DNA from: Taxillus chinensis
Lineage: Eukaryota; Streptophyta; Magnoliopsida; Santalales; Loranthaceae
Length of the DNA stretch: 64,000 bases
Assembly: GCA_023512835.1 (NCBI GenBank)
Contig: CM042085.1
Location: forward strand, 38,394,324-38,458,323
Reading direction: 5' to 3'
Part shown: positions 33,265-44,425 of the stretch, one piece after another
How the letters are laid out: every line of letters starts with the position of its first letter
Numbering within the stretch: position 1 is the first letter of the stretch
The notes under the pieces: model-generated
Databases searched by the model: none
What the model was told of the DNA's origin: nothing
Seen by the model: only the letters and a program-made list of their open reading frames with translations
Position numbers and translations under genes: made by a program

Positions 33265-36040
33265 TGTCATCACCCGGTGTCGTCCGGGCTCGTGACTGGC
33301 TTGAGATTACTCCTTTGGATGGAGATTTGGTCATTGAGCCATCATTGCCATAGCTCACATAAAACCAAAAAGAGAGATAAAAGAAACAGAGTCGCCACCA
33401 AACAAAGATGAAGGTGTGTTTGGCCACCTAGGAGGGTCTACGGTTCCAGAGAAAAGGTTCGGGAGTCGGTTACGTGTGAGGAAGGAAGAATAGGCTCTTG
33501 CACCCCCACAGCGCCCAAAATTGGTACCTAGTCTTTGTCTATGGGTGTCTGCTTATTTTAATTTCCCTTTCGTTTCTTTTTATTTCATTGTAAAAACTTT
33601 TAATTTCCCTTTTGTTTCTTTTTATTTCATTGTAAAAACTATGGCTGGTTGGCTTAGAAAATGAATGTCATTCTTTTGTTTTATCGAGGAAAACAGAAAG
33701 AAAGCCAGTAGCATGAAGAGCACAGCATGGAGCTCGGATTCATTACCACAGTTTATGTTGGCCAGGTGGTGAAGATATAAGCAATAGGACTTAATTTCAC
33801 AGCCACAGAAGCCTGGGTTTATTTAAAGAGAATTTGGGTTTTTTTTAAAAAAATGAGAGAGTACAGGGCCTGGTATAGTGAAGAGCACGCTGTGAAGCTC
33901 AGATTCACTCCCAGACTCAATATTGTTGGCCAAGTGGCGAGGATATGAGCATAAAAAGCTCAATCCCACGGCCACCGGGCCTTTGAAAACGTTTTGTTGT
34001 ATTTTTGAATAAAAAGGTGAGATTTTGGTGTAGTGATGATGGTGAATGTAAGATAAGAGGGGAATAAAACTTGGAAATCAAGCTTGATGTTCCTGCTAGT
34101 TTCACTCCTCTTTGACTGCTTGAGGGACGTGGAGACAAAATCCAGCAAGGATGGTGGAGGACGTCTTCTTCAGCTCCGTTCAGCAAAGTCTGCTGAATAT
34201 TTGGGCCTTCTCCCTCAAAGCTCTCTATGCTGTTAGCCTCCAAAAAATATCCGTCCTCTTTTTTGATGGAGCAAACGATTATTTATAGAAGTCTTGGAGG
34301 GGACAGACGGCTCTTTGGGAACTTGGAGAATTAAATGACATGACTTTTGAAGTTCCCAGGCGTCAATCACAGGTTCCAAAGCCGACATATGCGTTTATGA
34401 GGCGACCCACGAATTCCCAGGCGCTAATTGATGCATTTCCGAGAGTCCCAGCATTTAAATGTGGGATTAGAGTCGTTTAATTGCATTTCTGAGAAAAACC
34501 ACGCTTATTTCACTGTGCACTTAAAGCAGGGGTGAAACGGCGCCATTTTGGAGTCTCCAACCGAAGCCTATAGAGTCGAAGGTCCCATGGTGGCCTCGCG
34601 GGGTCGAAGGTTATAGCTGGTGCAGGGCCGAAGACTGAGGTGCCTCATAGGGTCAAAGACTGGAAATTGCCTCGAAGGGTCGAAGGCTGGAGGTTGCTTT
34701 GAAGGATCGGAGGTTGCAGGTGAGGGTTGTTTCGAAGATCGAAGGTCGTAGCTGAAGGTCGCTTCGAAGACTTGAAGGTCGCTGAAGGTTGCCTTGAAGG
34801 GTTTGGACACTGTAGCCTGCCTCGAAGGGTCGAAGGTCATAGGCTGTCTTGCAGGGTCAAAGATTGTAGCTTGCCTCGAAGGGTCGAAGGTCGCCTTGCA
34901 GGGTTGAAGGCTTAGAGGATGCTTCGAAGGACGCAGGGTCGTAGCGGAAGCCGCCTCGATGGTCGGAGGTCGTAGCTGAAGTTGCTTCGAAGGGTCGAAG
35001 GGTCGAAGCCGCATCGAAGAGTCGTAGCCGCGTCGAAGGGTCGAAGGTCGCCTTGCAGGGTTGAAGGCTTGGAGGATGCTTCGAAGGTCGCAGGGTTGTA
35101 GTGGAAGCCGCCTCGAAGGTCGGAGGTCGTAGTTGAAGTTGCTTCGAAGGGTTGAAGGGTCGAAGCCGCATCGAAGAGTCGTAGCCGCGTCGAAGGCTCG
35201 AAGGGTCGAAGCCGTGTCGAAGATTCGTAGCCGCGTTGAAGGGTGGAGGCTCCGCTACGATGCTAAGCTTGACTACGAGGCGGGCTGCTTTGAGGCAGGG
35301 CTGCGCTACAAGGCTGACTGCGCTATGAGGCTACGAGTCTGCTGAGCTTCGAGGCAAGGCTGCGCTACGAGGGTGAGCTGGACTACGAGGCAGGCTGCTG
35401 AGCTTCGAGGCAAGGCTGCGCTACGAGGCTGAGCTGGACTACGAGGCAGGCTGAGCTACGAGGCTTCGACTATGAGTGCCGCGAGGCTTCGATTGCAAGT
35501 GCTGCGAGGTTCCGAGGCAGAATGCTTTGAGTGCAGGTCTAGCTACGAGGCTTTGGCTACGAGGCTTCGAGGCTGGCTGCCTGGCTTCGAGGTTGACTGC
35601 TACGAGTTTTCGAGGCTGGGGGTGCTACGGGTCTGCGAACTTTGAGTCTATGAGTGCTGCGGGTCTGCGAACTTCGAGTCTGTGAGTGCTGCGGGTCTGG
35701 GAGCTTCGAGGCTGAGCTAGACTACGAGTTTACAGGCTTTGGGCAGCGACCATGAATTCGCCTAAACAGCTTCTGGGAGACTTCTGCAATCATATTTTGG
35801 TCAATTTGACCGAGGGGCGTTAACCGTTTTTCCGCAAGTTTGACTTTCCATGCCGAAAGCTATTTTAGTCATAACTTCTTCGTTTCAAGTCGGATTTGGG
35901 AACGGTCAAGTGTGTTGGTTTCCAAATTTCGTCCTCTATCCTTTGGTGTTGACCTTGGGGCATTTTGAGATCCCTCAGAAATGACTCTTATTTTAGATTT
36001 CTTTGGCTGTGATCTGGCCCGGTCAAAATGGGGTCCAACA
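33265..36040 (-). repeat. 5' LTR of E1 (copy A3)
   Basis: 2776 bp with the same termini as A1 and A2. It is longer because of an extra internal duplication in the CGAAGG array (about 34,900-35,200). It is followed on the right by CAATG and linker L2. The array occupies about 34570-35710. Confidence 0.92.
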
Positions 36041-36113
36041 CAATGCACGTCATATGGGGATATGACATGCAAGGGGATTTTGGTTTGCTTATCTTCTACA
36101 TGATCCTAGGAAG
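36041..36113. other. 73-bp linker L2
   Basis: Duplicate of L1 (17905-17977) with a few substitutions. One of them breaks a pair of the hairpin (36045-36070, GACATGC instead of GACGTGC). It begins with CAATG and ends CTAGGAAG against LTR fragment A4. Confidence 0.8.
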
Positions 36114-36296
36114 TGTCATCACCCGGTGTCGTCCGGGCTCGTGACTGGCTTGAGATTACTCCTTTGGATGGAGATTTGGTCATTGAGCCATCATTGCCAT
36201 AGCTCACATAAAACCAAAAAGAGAGATAAAAGAAACAGAGTCGCCACCAAACAAAGATGAAGGTGTGTTTGGCCACCTAGGAGGGTCTACGGTTCC
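36114..36296 (-). repeat. Truncated LTR (copy A4)
   Basis: It matches the first 183 bp (plus-strand left end) of the other LTRs, then stops at GGTTCC and continues as CAAACTATCTCCTGA. That segment resembles E1 leader sequence at 32942-32962. The breakpoint therefore sits at a GGTTCC microhomology. Confidence 0.85.
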
Positions 36297-36309
36297 CAAA
36301 CTATCTCCT

Positions 36310-36910
36310 GATGGGTTTCGGTGATGACTAAGGAGTCCACTGATACGGAGTAAGGATCCGAACCTTCCACTGATCCAAACTAAGCCTCATTAATACGGAG
36401 TAAGGATCTAAGCCTTCCAATGATCCGGACTAAGCCTCATTGATACGGAATAAGGATCCGAGTCATCACTAATCCGGATTAAAGCCTCATTGATACGGAA
36501 TAAGGATCTGAGCCATCACTGATTCGGACTAAGCCTCAATGATACAGAGTAAGGATCCGAGCCATCACTGATTCGGACTAAGCCTCAATGATACAGAGTA
36601 AGGATCCGAGCCTTCCATTGATCCATACTAAGCCTCCACTCATATGGAGTAAGGATTCGAGTCTTCCATTGATCCAGACTAAGCATCCACTGATACAGAA
36701 TAAAGATCCGAGCCTTCCATTGATCCGAACTAAGCCTCCACTAATACAGAGTAAGGATTCGAGCCTTCCACTGATCTGAACTAAGCTTCAATGATACGGA
36801 ATAAGCTCTAATCATCCGGATTAAGCTTTAATCAACCAAAATAAGCTTCCAATCATCCGGAATAAGCTTCTCATGATACGGATCCGAGCCTTCCATTGAT
36901 CCGGATCCAA
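36310..36910. repeat. Degenerate ~50-bp tandem array with CGGAGTAAGGATCCGAGCC core
   Basis: About a dozen imperfect units combine GATACGGAGTAAGGATCCGA, GCCTTCCACTGATCC and GGACTAAGCCTC. The reverse complement of the same core (TTACTCCG) forms another array at 46850-47410. Its place beside LTR sequence suggests it is the internal array of an LTR of this second family. Confidence 0.8.
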
Positions 36911-37568
36911 GCCTCCACTGACCTTTGACCCTATCGACCTTTGACCTTCACTGTTTGGCCTATCCACGGGTTCGCTCACTGTTCCTTCACGGGATGTGTT
37001 GGTATTAGCTGGGTAGATGCTTTTCAATGCCTGTTGGTCACATGTGCTCATATAAAAACAACAAGGCAATCATTGGTCATCAGTCCACCCGACATAAGAT
37101 GGAATCTGGAAATAAAAAATGCTGGCATGAATAATACATCAATAAATGCTGAAATTAAGATGCTACATCCAAAGGCATTTAAAAGAGGTCCTTCTCCTCG
37201 CACAAAAAAAAGTCTTATGCCCAAGGAAAAAACACCAGAGTTTTAACGACCAAAGTTCTCCAGTTCTCTCCCGTTCCAAAAAAAAAAAACAACACAAAAA
37301 AATCCTTCCCATACTCTCTCTTTCCCTTACGAGCTTCTTTCCCATCTTAATAAAAAAAAATCAAAAATGCAAAAAATTCTTGCCCAAAGCCAAAATTCTC
37401 TCCCATTTCAATCAAAAAAATAGGTCCACCCTCTCAAGTCCAACATACCAATGTAGTCTCCCTGTTTGTTTTTTGTACTTTGTGCTACGGGAATTCGGTG
37501 CTTTGGGTGGTTCTATTTTCGAGCAGGTGACTTTCGGTGCGGACCGGATAGTTCAAATGGAGGGCCGG
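36911..37568. repeat. LTR-like dispersed repeat related to 11.2-11.5 kb
   Basis: Colinear with 11220-11430: a GTCACATGTGCTCATATAAA-like block, then TCCACCCGACATAAGATGGA and an A-rich stretch after TCGCAC. It continues into homopurine/homopyrimidine-rich noncoding sequence. No gene. Confidence 0.5.
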
Positions 37569-38209
37569 TGTTGAAGCCCCAAAGTCAGTTTAGTTAATTT
37601 GTACTTATTAATTTATTACTTTTTAGCTTATTTATATTTATACTTGATGTAATTCTTAGTATTTCCCTGGTTTTTTTATGTTGTTGGTATATGTTGTATT
37701 TTCTCTCTTTATATTATTGGTATATGTAGTATGTTGTAATATGTAAAGTATAGTAAAAAAAAAAGAGCAAAGAGAAAAAAAGAAAAAAGAAAAAAAGGAG
37801 AGTGAGTTATTATTTGATTTGTAAATGTCACAATCACACACATAAGTTTTTATTTTATTTTTAACATGTGTTAGTTCTTAGTTTTAATCCTTTCAAACAA
37901 AAAACACATTTTCAAAAAAACAAAAAAGGTTTTCAAAAATAAAATAAAAAATAAAAAAATAGTGAAAATAAATAGAAACCTTCTCCTCTGAAAATAGATA
38001 CCGAAAGGGCGATGTAGGGGTGCTAATCCTTCCCTACACGTAACCAACTCCTGAACCCTTCTCTGATAATGCAGACCACACCTTAAACTACTCAAAGTAG
38101 AGGGTATCCAACTGTACCCCAAAAACAGTTGGTGACGACTCTAAATTTCTCACCATTAGTTTAATTTGAGCCCACCCCAAACGGGCACGGATGAAAATTA
38201 ATGATGACA
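37569..38209 (+). repeat. LTR (or 3' part of an LTR) of a plus-strand Tat/Ogre-like relic
   Basis: It starts TGTTGAAGCCCC and ends AATTAATGATGACA, the same last bases as the E1 LTR. The block CCTTCCCTACACGTAACCAAC near 38030 corresponds to CCTTCCCCACACGTAACCGAC in the E1 LTRs. A primer-binding site follows after two bases. The 5' boundary is uncertain, and the array at 36310-36910 may belong to the same LTR. Confidence 0.55.
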
Positions 38210-38211
38210 GC

Positions 38212-38230
38212 TGACGACTCTGTTGGGGAC
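38212..38230 (+). promoter_or_regulatory. Primer-binding site of the plus-strand relic
   Basis: TGACGACTCTGTTGGGGAC follows the LTR end by two bases, exactly as in E1. It resembles the Ogre-type site, with one difference near its start. Confidence 0.7.
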
Positions 38231-38548
38231 TTCCTTAATTTTAGCGAGTTAGGTCTAAAACTAGGAATAGGAGGTTATTTTAGTTTTACTGTTGTACATG
38301 TTTGTTTTTCTTCTAATTGTTACTTATGGAGGTTATTTTTATTGTTGTATATACTTGTTGTTAACTGTTAATTATGATTTATACGCTTTAAAAGCCATAA
38401 GAGTTGTGATTTATTGCTTTCCCTAATTGTTGCATCCATACATAACCCTATACCCGGGTTTATCACAATTTAGGTTATCGAGGTTTAGTACGATCCCCTG
38501 TACGTTGATCATTATCCGCAATGGGGCCTCGAACTTGACCCGCATAAA
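38231..38548 (+). other. Leader of the plus-strand relic (left part)
   Basis: Noncoding. It contains AACCCTATACCCGGGTT and GAGGTTTAGTA blocks shared with the E1 leader. It is interrupted at about 38548 by element X, and the leader resumes at about 40193. Confidence 0.6.
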
Positions 38549-40192
38549 TTATGTCTGAAGGTTTTGCAGCAAGTGCACTGGTCAAGTAATAAAATGGAGT
38601 ATTAAGACTCCGGTTGTCGAACCCACAGGGAGGTAGCTAATGCTGTTAAGCAGCAAGCACTAAGCTAACAAGTTGATTTTATGTCTGGACAATTGATGTT
38701 TGTTGTGCAAATATTTTGAACAAAAGATATTAAATCAGAATGTTGGCAAGCGGTTGGTATAGACATCTAGGGTCACAATGTTTACCACCCAATCGATTGT
38801 ACTAATCTGGTTATGGCTCTTGTTCTTGATTTATGTTCTAGTTCAAGTTCATGTTGATTATCTCCTACCTATCTTACATTTGGTCCATGCTAAGATAGAT
38901 TTAAGGCTTTTATCCCATTTGGTCCATGCGAATAAAGGTGATCAAGGTAGACAAACAATCTAATAGTTGCAGACTTGGTCCATCATGCAATATTAAATCT
39001 AATTCACTAGTGTTCCACCCTAGACAAGGGCTAAGATTACCTAATTATGCATAAACTAGGCATTTCCATTCAAGCAAGTGAATTAAACAAGAACTGAATT
39101 CTATTTTATTGAACAACCATAACCAAATGACTACAATTTATTGGGGGCTACATTGCTCCCCTAGACTAACAAGACTACTCCATAATCATGACAAAAACAA
39201 TAACAATCATAAGAAAGAACATGATTACGATACCAGGACAATAAAGGAAGACCCCAAGATGAACCAGGACTCCAGCCTCCAAAGACTCCCGGCGTCTCCG
39301 CCCAAACTCACTCCTTGCCAAGGACAATCCGATCTTTTAGCAATGGCTATAGCTCTTTTCAGAACTCAGATCAGATTCTCCCACTCAAGATGATTTACAA
39401 TGCCTCCAAAGACCCCTATTTATAGGTTTTAGTGGGCCAAATTAGGGTTACAAAAGGTGTGCCCTAATTATAAATGTGGTCGCAGCCAAAACAACGTCGT
39501 TTTGGTTAGTGACACTAATCGACGTTCTAGGCAAAATAAAACTCAAACTACACCAAATTTGACCCCAGTTCTTTAGAGGAAAATGATTAAAACAACAAAA
39601 TACATCATTTGGAGCGCAAAAATGCTTGCACGTGAGAATGCACGTGAGAAGACCCTTTTCACGTGCAGCTCCATTTGCTCTGAAACTTCACCCAGCACTT
39701 TATCACATCAGATAGAAGCCTTCCATGCAAAAATATCCTTGCCCGTGAAAAAGGTCATTTTCACGGGCACCTCCAAATGGTCTGAAATTTTTATGGGAGG
39801 TAAAGGGCATCATTTGAAGCAACTTTCCCTTCTGCACGTGATATTGTTAAGGCCATCTTCGTGGTCAAATAAATCAAAATGTTTGTTCCGCACTAATAGT
39901 GTGAAGAGACCTCTTGCAGCCTTGTCGCTTGTAGCCTTCAAAATGCCTCCTTTTGAGATCATAAGTTGCCACAAGCTCCCTCTTTAGGAGATAGAGTAGT
40001 CTAGCTGATGACTAGAGAAGAAATCATCCAAAAACTTGCCCAAAAACACTCAAAAACACATATACAGCACAAGCAGTGTCTTTCTTGGGGTTAGAGCAAA
40101 TATATATGAAATATGGTACTAAAAAGGCTCTAAACAAGCTCTTTGATACCCTGAATAGGCTATAAAATAACGGCATAAATGCACGTTATCAG
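38549..40192 (-). mobile_element. Dispersed element X, copy 1, inserted in the leader
   Basis: On its sense strand it begins GATAACGTGCATTTATGCC and includes CCTATAAATAGGGG, a TATA-like box. It also has a palindrome CCAAAACGACGTTGTTTTGG (39486-39505) and ends near GTGCACTTGCTGCAAAACC. The host leader is continuous across it apart from a shared GAA. The single TATA box and lack of coding frames suggest a solo LTR or similar, but the ends are not clean TG...CA. A shorter inverted copy is at 41583. Confidence 0.55.
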
Positions 40193-40590
40193 AACTCCTC
40201 ACTCAAGCTTGAGGTTCTTTTAAGGCTCGTACTTTTAAGACCCTGCTCTGGTAAATCCCATGGTGTACAAAGCCCTCTATGGAGAAAGCTTGGGAACCAA
40301 CGAATAAAATAGGTCAAGCAATAAAAGCTCATTAGGGGCATTAACCCACATGTTGTATGCGCATTCCATGCCATGTTAACCTCTGTTTTGTAGGATAGTC
40401 ATTAAGTCATTCCATATACAATTTATTTGCTATAATGTTTGTTTATTCTTTTACCTTGTCCATATTACCTTGATTTTTTCAATTGTCATTCTAACTATTT
40501 ATTCTTTTACCTTGTCCATATTACCATGAAGTTTTTAACTGTCATTCTAACCTGTCATCTCATCATGCATAACACGACATGCATATAGGC

Positions 40591-41030
40591 ATGGCAACTT
40601 TCAGTCATCTCCTGAAAGGCCTTCATGATAGGGAAGCTATCGTAGTGGTGGCCCAAGCATTTGGGGACATTCAATTTTGCTTTGGAGATTTTCCACTAGG
40701 AGACGCCCACAAGGAAGAACAGGTTATTATAGAACATCAGCTGGATTACACTAAAGAGTTACATGTGATATGGAAGCAATGGTCAGACGAAAGGAAAAGC
40801 ATCTATATGCAGCATTTTGGATATTTGCTCCATGTGACCGAGCTACTAGTCGACAAGGATATGCTTGGGGGCATCAATCTATTTCTGGAAACCTCGATGG
40901 CGATGCTTCGACTTCAAACGGTGTAGATCTTGTTCCCACCATAGAAGAATACACAAGATTGTTGGATATCCTAGTGAAAAACAAAATAGAGATCTATTTA
41001 CCATAGCCCAGAAAATCATTCTGAATTTTC
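40591..41030 (+). pseudogene. N-terminal ORF1 (DUF7745-like) of the plus-strand relic
   Basis: Begins M-A-T-F-S-H-L-L, aligned with M-A-S-F of the E1 ORF1 copies. It continues with FCFGDF, IWKQWSDERKSIYMQHFGYLL and NGVDLVPTIEEYTRLL. A frameshift lies near 40880 and stops follow YLP. Only the first third of the protein is present. The plus-strand leader (40193-40590) precedes it, with the GAACTCCTCAC and GGGAACCAACGAATAA landmarks of E1. Confidence 0.7.
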
Positions 41031-41582
41031 TAGTGAAGTAGGCTACAACCTCATCTTCACCTCTTCATTGTGGACCTATGTACATAGGGTATGGTTGCCG
41101 ATGTGGCATGATCTCCTAGGTTGGCGATGGTTATGAGCCCGGATGAGGGGTACGCCATGATGCTGTTTTGCCCATGGTGGCAATTGGCTTTGATCCCAGA
41201 AGAGGGGAAGCCTTGTTTGTGTTATTGAATTGGTAGTTATGATTCATATATTTTGTAAATTATTTTATAAATTTATATGTATTTGTTGTGCTCATTCGGA
41301 TTTGACTGATGTTGTGTTTATATTATGCCTCAACACTACACATGTATACTTGTACACAGAGCATGTAGTATTAGGAGTTCATTGTTGGGTGTTGGTAAGG
41401 AGTGATAGTTCACCTATTAAGCTTTGTGCTCACCCCTACTCGTTGATTTATTTTTCTCCAAGTGTTGATTGGAGCTAATGTTGGATTATGCTGCTCAGTG
41501 AAGTTATTTACTTGATGTATGAAGTTTGTTTAAATGTTATTTTTATTAAACTTTATTTTCTCGGACATGGGTCCGTGGACAG
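41031..41582. other. Noncoding sequence of unknown origin
   Basis: It lies between the truncated ORF1 and inverted element X. I see no continuation of ORF1 and no repeat relationship within the window. It ends GGACATGGGTCCGTGGACAG, itself a short imperfect palindrome. Confidence 0.35.
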
Positions 41583-42525
41583 TGATAACGTGCATTTATG
41601 CCATTATTCTATTGTATATTTAGGATATTTAAGAGCATGATTAGAGCCTAATTGCACTGTATTTCCTATATATTTGCTCTAACTCTTAGGAAGATACTGT
41701 TGCTACTATACATGCGTTTTTGAGTTGTTTTGGAAGGTTTTTAGGTGATTTCTTCTCACGCACATCAGTTAAATCATTTTGTATATCAATGAGAGAACTT
41801 GTGACAAAAGATGAGCTCAAAAGGAGGCGCTTTTGATGTGTACGTGATATGGTCCAATATCACGTGCAGGTATATTATTGCATGGGAGCCTTCTATATGA
41901 TACAAGGAAGCTTGGGGATGAATTTCAGATCGTTTGGAGCTTGCACGTGATATGTAGTTTTCACATGCATTATCACGTACAACAATATTTTTGCACAGGG
42001 ACCTTTATTTTTATATGCTGATGATCTTTTCCTCAAGAACTTAGTCTATATTGTGCTTGGTTTGAGTTGTATAATGGCTGAAAGGTAGAATTGCCATCAC
42101 TTATCAAAACTACGCCGTTTTGATAAATGACGACAGCTGGCGGCTAGGGCACACATTACACAGCAGCCTCCTCTATAAATAGGGGAGGACAACATGTTTT
42201 GGAGGGAGAGAGGCGGCACATCTTGGAGACTTCACGTTCTGGAGAGGCAGGCCCTAGAGAGACGTCTTGGATGGCTGGAGAAGACCTGGAGTTAGAGATC
42301 TTTTGCACCTAGTTCTGAGATGATGACTTGTATTTCTTATTGCCTTTTTACAAACATGTGTGAGTAGTTTTCTTAATCTGGGGGAGCAATGTAGCCCCCT
42401 ATGCTGCTGTATTGATTTTATGAATATTGGGTTTGTTTAATTGAGAATTGCAAGTTTTACGAATTTGTTCTTCATCTTCTATATCTAGGCTACAAGCCCA
42501 AATCTACCAATTATGCTTCGAATGG
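41583..42525 (+). mobile_element. Dispersed element X, copy 2, opposite orientation and shorter
   Basis: Begins TGATAACGTGCATTTATGCC and shares with X copy 1 the landmarks TGCTCTAACT, a palindrome TTATCAAAACTACG-CCGTTTTGATAA (42101-42126), TATAAATAGGGG (42174-42185) and GGGGAGCAATGTAGCCCCC. Similarity fades after about 42440, and the E4 gag-pro relic begins at 42526. Confidence 0.6.
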
Positions 42526-44284
42526 TAATAGGTTCTTTGATACCTTGTCCTTGCACGCCCAAGCCTTCTCCTGCTTTGTGGCCCAGCTTTCGCATGACTG
42601 ACGCTACCATCCTTGAGGCTTTTGGTAGTTGTGTCCCAATATCCTGATCAGTTGTAGGATTTGGAAGGTAGGTTGCATTGACAACCTCGACTGAGCGGAA
42701 GGAACACTCGGGGATATCTTCGCTGGTTTCGATTTAGGGGACAGAGAGAGGTTTGGTGACAAGGATTTCTGCTTCTCCAGACACGCATATGAGTTGCTCG
42801 TCTACAATGAATTTAACCTTTTGATGGAGGGTTGAGGGGATTGCCCCTGCTGCATGAATCCACGGCCTTCCCAGTAGGCAGCTATAGTAAGGAGCAATAT
42901 TCATGACTTGGAACTCCATAGTGAAAGTACTTGGACCGATTTGTGGTGGTACATCTAAGGTTCCTTCTACTTCTCGTTTTTCTCCATCGAAAGCCCTGAC
43001 AATCATGTTAGTGGGGCGGATGTAAGACGGATCCACCGGTAGTTGCTTTAGAATGGGTGTTGGCATAATATTCAAAGATGACCCATTATCAATTAGTACA
43101 CACAAGATAATATGGTCCTTGCACTTAACAGAGATATGCAAAGCTTTGATATGTCTAACACCTTCTTGAGGGAGCTCTTCTTCACTGAAGCTGAGAAACT
43201 TGCTTGCCACGATGTTATTTGCAATTTCGTCTAAATTTTCTACGGAGATAGACGGAGGGACATAAGCTTTACTCAAGACCTTCATCAGGGTTTCCCGGTG
43301 TGGAGTAAAATCCATGAGTAGAGATAATAGTGAGATGTGAACCAGCTGTCGACTCAACCGATCAATGATGTTGTACTCACTCTGCTTGATTAGCTTCAGA
43401 AATTCAGTTACCTCCTCTTCTGAGATAGAGGTACTTTTGTTAACCGATATCGGTTTTGGAATGATATCTTGCTTCACGGATTTACCCTTATCAGCTTTAT
43501 TTACTTCTTGCGGTGTGTATGAACGACCACTTCTTGTCTTCTTCTCTTCTATAGGGACCCCTGCAATGACGAAATTGCAGTGATAATTCCACGGCACTAC
43601 TTTATCATCCTTGTATGGGAAAGGCGATGGCTCCTGAATAGTAAGGATTTTGACCTTTTGCATCAATGAGTCGGCCTTTGAATTCTCCGTGCATTGGATA
43701 ATTAAGGGTTTCGGTGCCCCAGGCCTGGGCGCCACTTGTGTTCTATTAGTGGAGGCCATACAGACCTCACGGTGTACTTCTATTTTTGAAATCTCCAGTC
43801 TCTTGAAATTTAGCAGTTCTTGGACTGCTTCTTGAAATTCTTCATATTCCTCTATATCGTACCCGTAAGCCGTCTTATGATAGAGGCAGCGTTTCTTCCA
43901 GTTGTTGCCTCTGTTAGTATTAGTCACATCCTTGGTCATTATGAGTCCATTCTTGTGTAAGGTCTTGAATAACTGATACTTGTCCATCTTGATTTGGGAA
44001 GCTTGTCTAGGAGAACTTCCATATTCAGCTATTATATGGGCAACATTGCTCGAGTGTTCCGGAAGAGGGTTGGTGCCTACATTAGGAGTACTAGTCATTT
44101 TAGAGAAGTTCAACCACCCAGCATCTCTTAAATGTTGTATCTTCCTTTTTAGGGCAAAACAACCTTCTGTGTCATGTCCAATTCCACCTCTATGGTATGC
44201 GCAACTGGTATCAGCTTTGTTCCAATCAGGATATGGAGGGCTTAACTTTTTTAGGGGCACTGGACTGACAAGTCTTGCTGCCAT
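42526..44284 (-). pseudogene. E4 gag C-terminus and protease
   Basis: A 516-codon open stretch (42734-44284). It holds zinc-knuckle blocks (CAYHRGGIGHDTEGCF and CLYHKTAYGYDIEE), a linker with EIHR-type basic residues, and an aspartic protease (LIDNGSSLNIMP, VVRAFDGEKREV, LLGRPWIHAAG). A TAA near 42734 replaces a Tyr codon of E1. The sequence stops at 42526, before the conserved protease tail and intron, so the 3' half of the element is missing. Unlike E1 it keeps the codons between the second knuckle and the protease. Confidence 0.82.
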
Positions 44285-44425
44285 TAGTCTGGTGTACGCC
44301 TCCGTGTATGTGATAGGAATTGGATCAAATTTCTCATTTCTTGTTTTTTGGTTCTGCCATGGCTGCTTTGATTGCTCAGGCTGAGATTGGTTGGTTGAGT
44401 AAAAGTTCCCGCCTTGAGGCTAATA

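Larger units (their letters stand above)
17978..36040 (-). mobile_element. E1: Tat/Ogre-like Ty3/gypsy LTR retrotransposon, nearly complete
   Basis: In sense orientation it has: 5' LTR (33265-36040), primer-binding site, two ORF1 copies, gag, protease, predicted intron, pol, hairpins, tandem array, polypurine tract and 3' LTR (17978-20553). Pol has two RNase H domains before the integrase, and an extra ORF lies upstream of gag. Both are known marks of the Tat/Ogre lineage. Gag-pro and ORF1 carry stops and frameshifts; pol is almost open. The 5-bp flanks of the LTR pair do not match (GGAAG versus CAATG), so the outer context has been changed by recombination (see LTR copies A1 and A4). Confidence 0.9.
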
